Under the pieces are notes generated by a model that ran no database searches, had not been told where the DNA came from, and saw nothing but the letters and a program-made list of their open reading frames with translations. Positions 61,541-64,000 of a stretch of DNA of 64,000 nucleotides are shown here, piece by piece (within the stretch, counting starts at the first letter, position 1; the number at the start of each line of letters is the position of its first letter). The stretch lies in contig NW_027478593.1 in assembly GCF_051014685.1 (NCBI RefSeq), positions 186,001 through 250,000 of the forward strand, given 5' to 3'. A program made the translations under genes and the position numbers. The stretch is from Ptiloglossa arizonensis (taxonomy: Eukaryota > Arthropoda > Insecta > Hymenoptera > Colletidae).

Positions 61541-64000
61541 GGCTGACAAGACAACAAATTTTTCGCACTTCTGCTGCTCCAATCGCTTAACCAGAATGGC
61601 ATAGGGGAAAAATACACATACCGCTGTAATCGGGCGAGTTTCTACTTTCAGATGTAATAGGAATTTTTGGGTTAGGTCAATCCGTTCTCGAGATATGGGA
61701 GTTTGAAGCTAAGGAATTGTTGAGAAGACAACAAATTTTTCGCAATTCTGCTGCTCCAAACGCTTAACAAGAATGGCCTAGGGAAAAAATACACATTCCG
61801 TTGAAATCGGGCGAGTTTCTACTTTCAGATGCAATAGGAATTGTTGGGTTTGGTCAATCCGTTCGCGAGATATGGGAGTTTGAAGCTAGGAAATGGTTGA
61901 GAAGACAACAAATTTTTTCGCAATTCTGCTGCTCCAATCGCTTAACCAGAATGGCCTAGGGGAAAAATACACATACCGTTGTAATCGGGCGAGTTTCTAC
62001 TTTCAGATGCAATAGGAATTGTTGGGTTAGGTCAATCCGTTCGCGAGATATGGGAGTTTGAAGCTAGGAAATGGTTGAGAAGACAACAAATTTTCTCGCA
62101 ATTCTGCTGCTCCAATCGCTTCACCAGAATGGCCTAGGGGAAAAATACACATACCGTTGTAATCGGGCGAGTTTCTACTTTCAGATGCAATAGGAATTTT
62201 TGGGTTAGGTCACTCCATTCGCGAGATATGGGAGGTTGAAGCTAAGAAATGGTTGAGAAGACAACAAATTTTTTCGCAATTCTGCTGCTCCAATCGCTTC
62301 ACCAGAATGGCCTAGGGGAAAAATACACATACCGTTGTAATCGGGCGAGTTTCTACTTTCAGATGCAATAGGAATTTTTGGGTTTGATCAATCCGATCTC
62401 GAGATATGGGACTTTGGAGCTAAGAGATGGTTGAGAGGACCACAAATTTTTCGCACTTCTGCTGCTCCAATCGCATAACCAGGATGGCCTAGGGGAAAAA
62501 TACCCATACCGTTGTAATCGGGCGAGTTTCTACTTTCAGACGCATCAGGAACTTTTGGGTTTGGTCAATCCGTTCTCGAGATATGGAAGTTTGAAGCTGA
62601 GAAATGGTTGACAAGACAACAAATTTTTCGCACTTCTGCTGCTCCAATCGCTTAACCAGAATGGCCTAGGAGAAAAATACACATACCGTTGTAATCGGGC
62701 GAGTTTCTACTTTCAGATGCAATAGGAATTGTTGGGTTAGGTCAATCCGTTCGCGAGATATGGGAGTTTGAAACTAGGAAATGGTTGAGAAGACAACAAA
62801 TTTTTTCGCAATTCTGCTGCTCCAATCGCTTCACCAGAATGGCCTAGGGGAAAAATACACATACCGTTGTAATCGGGCGAGTTTCTACTTTCAGATGCAA
62901 TAGGAATTTTTGGGTTTGGTCAATCCGATCTCGAGATATGGGACTTTGGAGCTAAGAGATGGTTGAGAAGACCACAAATTTTTCGCACTTCCGCTGCTCC
63001 ATTCGCTTAACCAGAATGGCCTAGGGGAAAAATACACATATCATTGTAATCGGGCGAGTTTCTACTTTCAGATGCAATAGGAATTTTTGGGTTAGGTCAC
63101 TCCGTTCGCGAGATATGGGAGGTTGAAGCTAAGAAATGGTTGAGAAGACAACAATTTTTTCGCACTTCTGCTGCTCCATTCGCTTAACCAGAATGGCCTA
63201 GGGGAAAAATACACATATCGTTGCAATCGGGCGAGTTTCTACTTTTAGACGCTGCAGGAATTTTTGGGTTTGGTCAATCCGTCCGCGAGATATGGGACTT
63301 TGAAGCTAAGAAATGGTTGGCGAGACAACAAATTTTTCGCACTTCTGCTGCTCCAATCGCTTAACCAGAATGGCCTAGGGAAGAAATACCCATACCGTTG
63401 TAATCGGGCGAGTTTCTACATTCAGACGCACAAGGAATTTTTGGGTTTGGTCAATCCGTTGGCGAGATATGGGACATTGAAGCTAAGAAATGCTTGACAA
63501 GACAACAAATTTTTCGCAATTCTGCTGCTCCAATCGCTTAACCAGAATGGCCTAGGGGAAAAATACACATACCGCTGTAATCGGGCGAGTTTCTACTTTC
63601 AGATGTAATAGGAATTTTTGGGTTAGGTCAATCCGTTCTCGAGATATGGGAGTTTGAAGCTAAGAGATTGTTGAGAAGACAACAAATTTTTCGCAATTCT
63701 GCTGCTCCAAACGCTTAACAAGAATGGCCTAGGGAAAAAATATACATTCCGTTGTAATCGGGCGAGTTTCTACTTTCAGACGCAGCAGGAATTTTTGGGT
63801 TTGGTCAATCCGTTCGCGAGATATGGGACTTTGAATCTAAGAAATGGTTGACAAGACAACAAATTTTTCGCACTTCTGCTGCCCCAATCGCTTAACCAGA
63901 ATGGCCTAGGGGAAAAATACACATATCATTGTAATCGGGCGAGTTTCTACTTTCAGATGCAATAGGAATTTTTGGGTTAGGTCACTTTGTTCGCGAGATA
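61541..64000 (+). repeat. Terminal mixed satellite stretch
   Basis: About 14 monomers recall the 45.3-46.0 kb and 48.1-48.7 kb stretches: gatgtaatagg with 'ttctcgag', then six-T monomers, then 'tcgcataaccaggatgg' at about 62,470. A 'cctagggaagaaataccc' variant of the 6-monomer boundary lies near 63,374. The array runs off the window end at monomer position 92 or so. Confidence 0.7.

Larger units (their letters stand above)
1..64000 (+). repeat. Tandem satellite array, ~177-bp monomer, about 361 copies
   Basis: The anchor 'ttgtaatcgg' recurs at 21, 197, 374 (as tagtaatcgg), 551, 728, 905 and 1082, which gives steps of 176 or 177 bp. The same spacing holds to the last base. All copies face the same way, and I found no inversion, spacer or inserted element. 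The consensus is about 44% GC. Indels are mostly single bases: 176-bp forms and, after about 44 kb, 178-bp forms. A monomer close to nucleosome-repeat length in a long homogeneous array is typical of centromeric or pericentromeric satellites, but location and function are inferred. The window starts and ends inside the array, so its true length is unknown. I do not recognise the family. Confidence 0.98.

Noticed and set aside
1..64000. CRISPR array
   Set aside because: The repeated unit is 177 bp with no unique spacers. All parts of each unit are related, which is satellite and not repeat-spacer structure.
1..64000. Transposable element insertion or inverted segment
   Set aside because: I looked for loss of the 177-bp register, a change of orientation, or non-satellite sequence and saw none. 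Register shifts are 1-3 bp only.
1..64000. Pol III terminators or rho-independent terminators at the T5 tracts
   Set aside because: The T tracts occur in every monomer as part of AATTTTT and AAATTTTT, with no stem-loop or associated gene. They are satellite composition.
1..64000. Assignment to a named satellite family or species
   Set aside because: The length is similar to several plant and animal centromeric satellites, but I do not recognise the sequence. A database search of the consensus would be needed.

Overview
The whole 64 kb window is one uninterrupted satellite DNA array. A monomer of about 177 bp repeats roughly 361 times, always in the same head-to-tail orientation. I see no gene, rRNA, tRNA, CRISPR array, transposon insertion, inversion or non-satellite spacer. 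The consensus monomer is about 44% GC and is not depleted in CpG (9 CpG observed, about 8 expected from base composition). Such an array points to centromeric or pericentromeric heterochromatin, or another satellite block, of a eukaryotic chromosome. I do not recognise the monomer family and cannot name the species.

In the numbering used here, monomer position 1 is the first G of the run after 'ggccta', and window base 1 is position 1. Three A/T tracts lie near positions 4-9, 59-65 and 130-137. The stretches around 28-46 and 122-141 hardly vary. Positions 81-97 vary most, and they coincide with a sequence resembling the mammalian CENP-B box (N TTCG NNNN A NN CGGG N). Most monomers miss this pattern by one or more bases. 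I located 29 monomers that match all nine fixed positions, and 17 of these lie between 28.9 and 39.7 kb.

The array is a patchwork of higher-order repeats (HORs). Region 1 (1-13.8 kb) has units of 8, 11, 14, 5 and 7 monomers. Region 2 (13.8-21.4 kb) has long blocks with exact multiples of 177 bp between copies (offsets of 14, 19, 21 and 23 monomers); one 8-monomer block is repeated with only two substitutions. Region 3 (21.4-28.5 kb) is mixed and carries displaced copies of region 1 and region 3 material. Region 4 (28.5-40 kb) has 9-monomer units, one of them enlarged to 11 by an internal dimer duplication, and holds most CENP-B-box-like matches. Region 5 (40-44 kb) has a 7-monomer repeat. Region 6 (44.06-45.2 kb) has a three-monomer unit made of 178-bp monomers. 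Region 7 (46-57.5 kb) has 15- and 13-monomer units. Region 8 (57.5-61.5 kb) has 6- and 7-monomer units. The last 2.5 kb is mixed.

The open reading frames in the window (up to 87 codons) are repeat shadows: 177 is divisible by 3, so a monomer that loses a stop codon opens the same frame in every copy. There is no gene system here. The interest lies in the box-like motif, its clustering, and the record of unequal exchange and local amplification.
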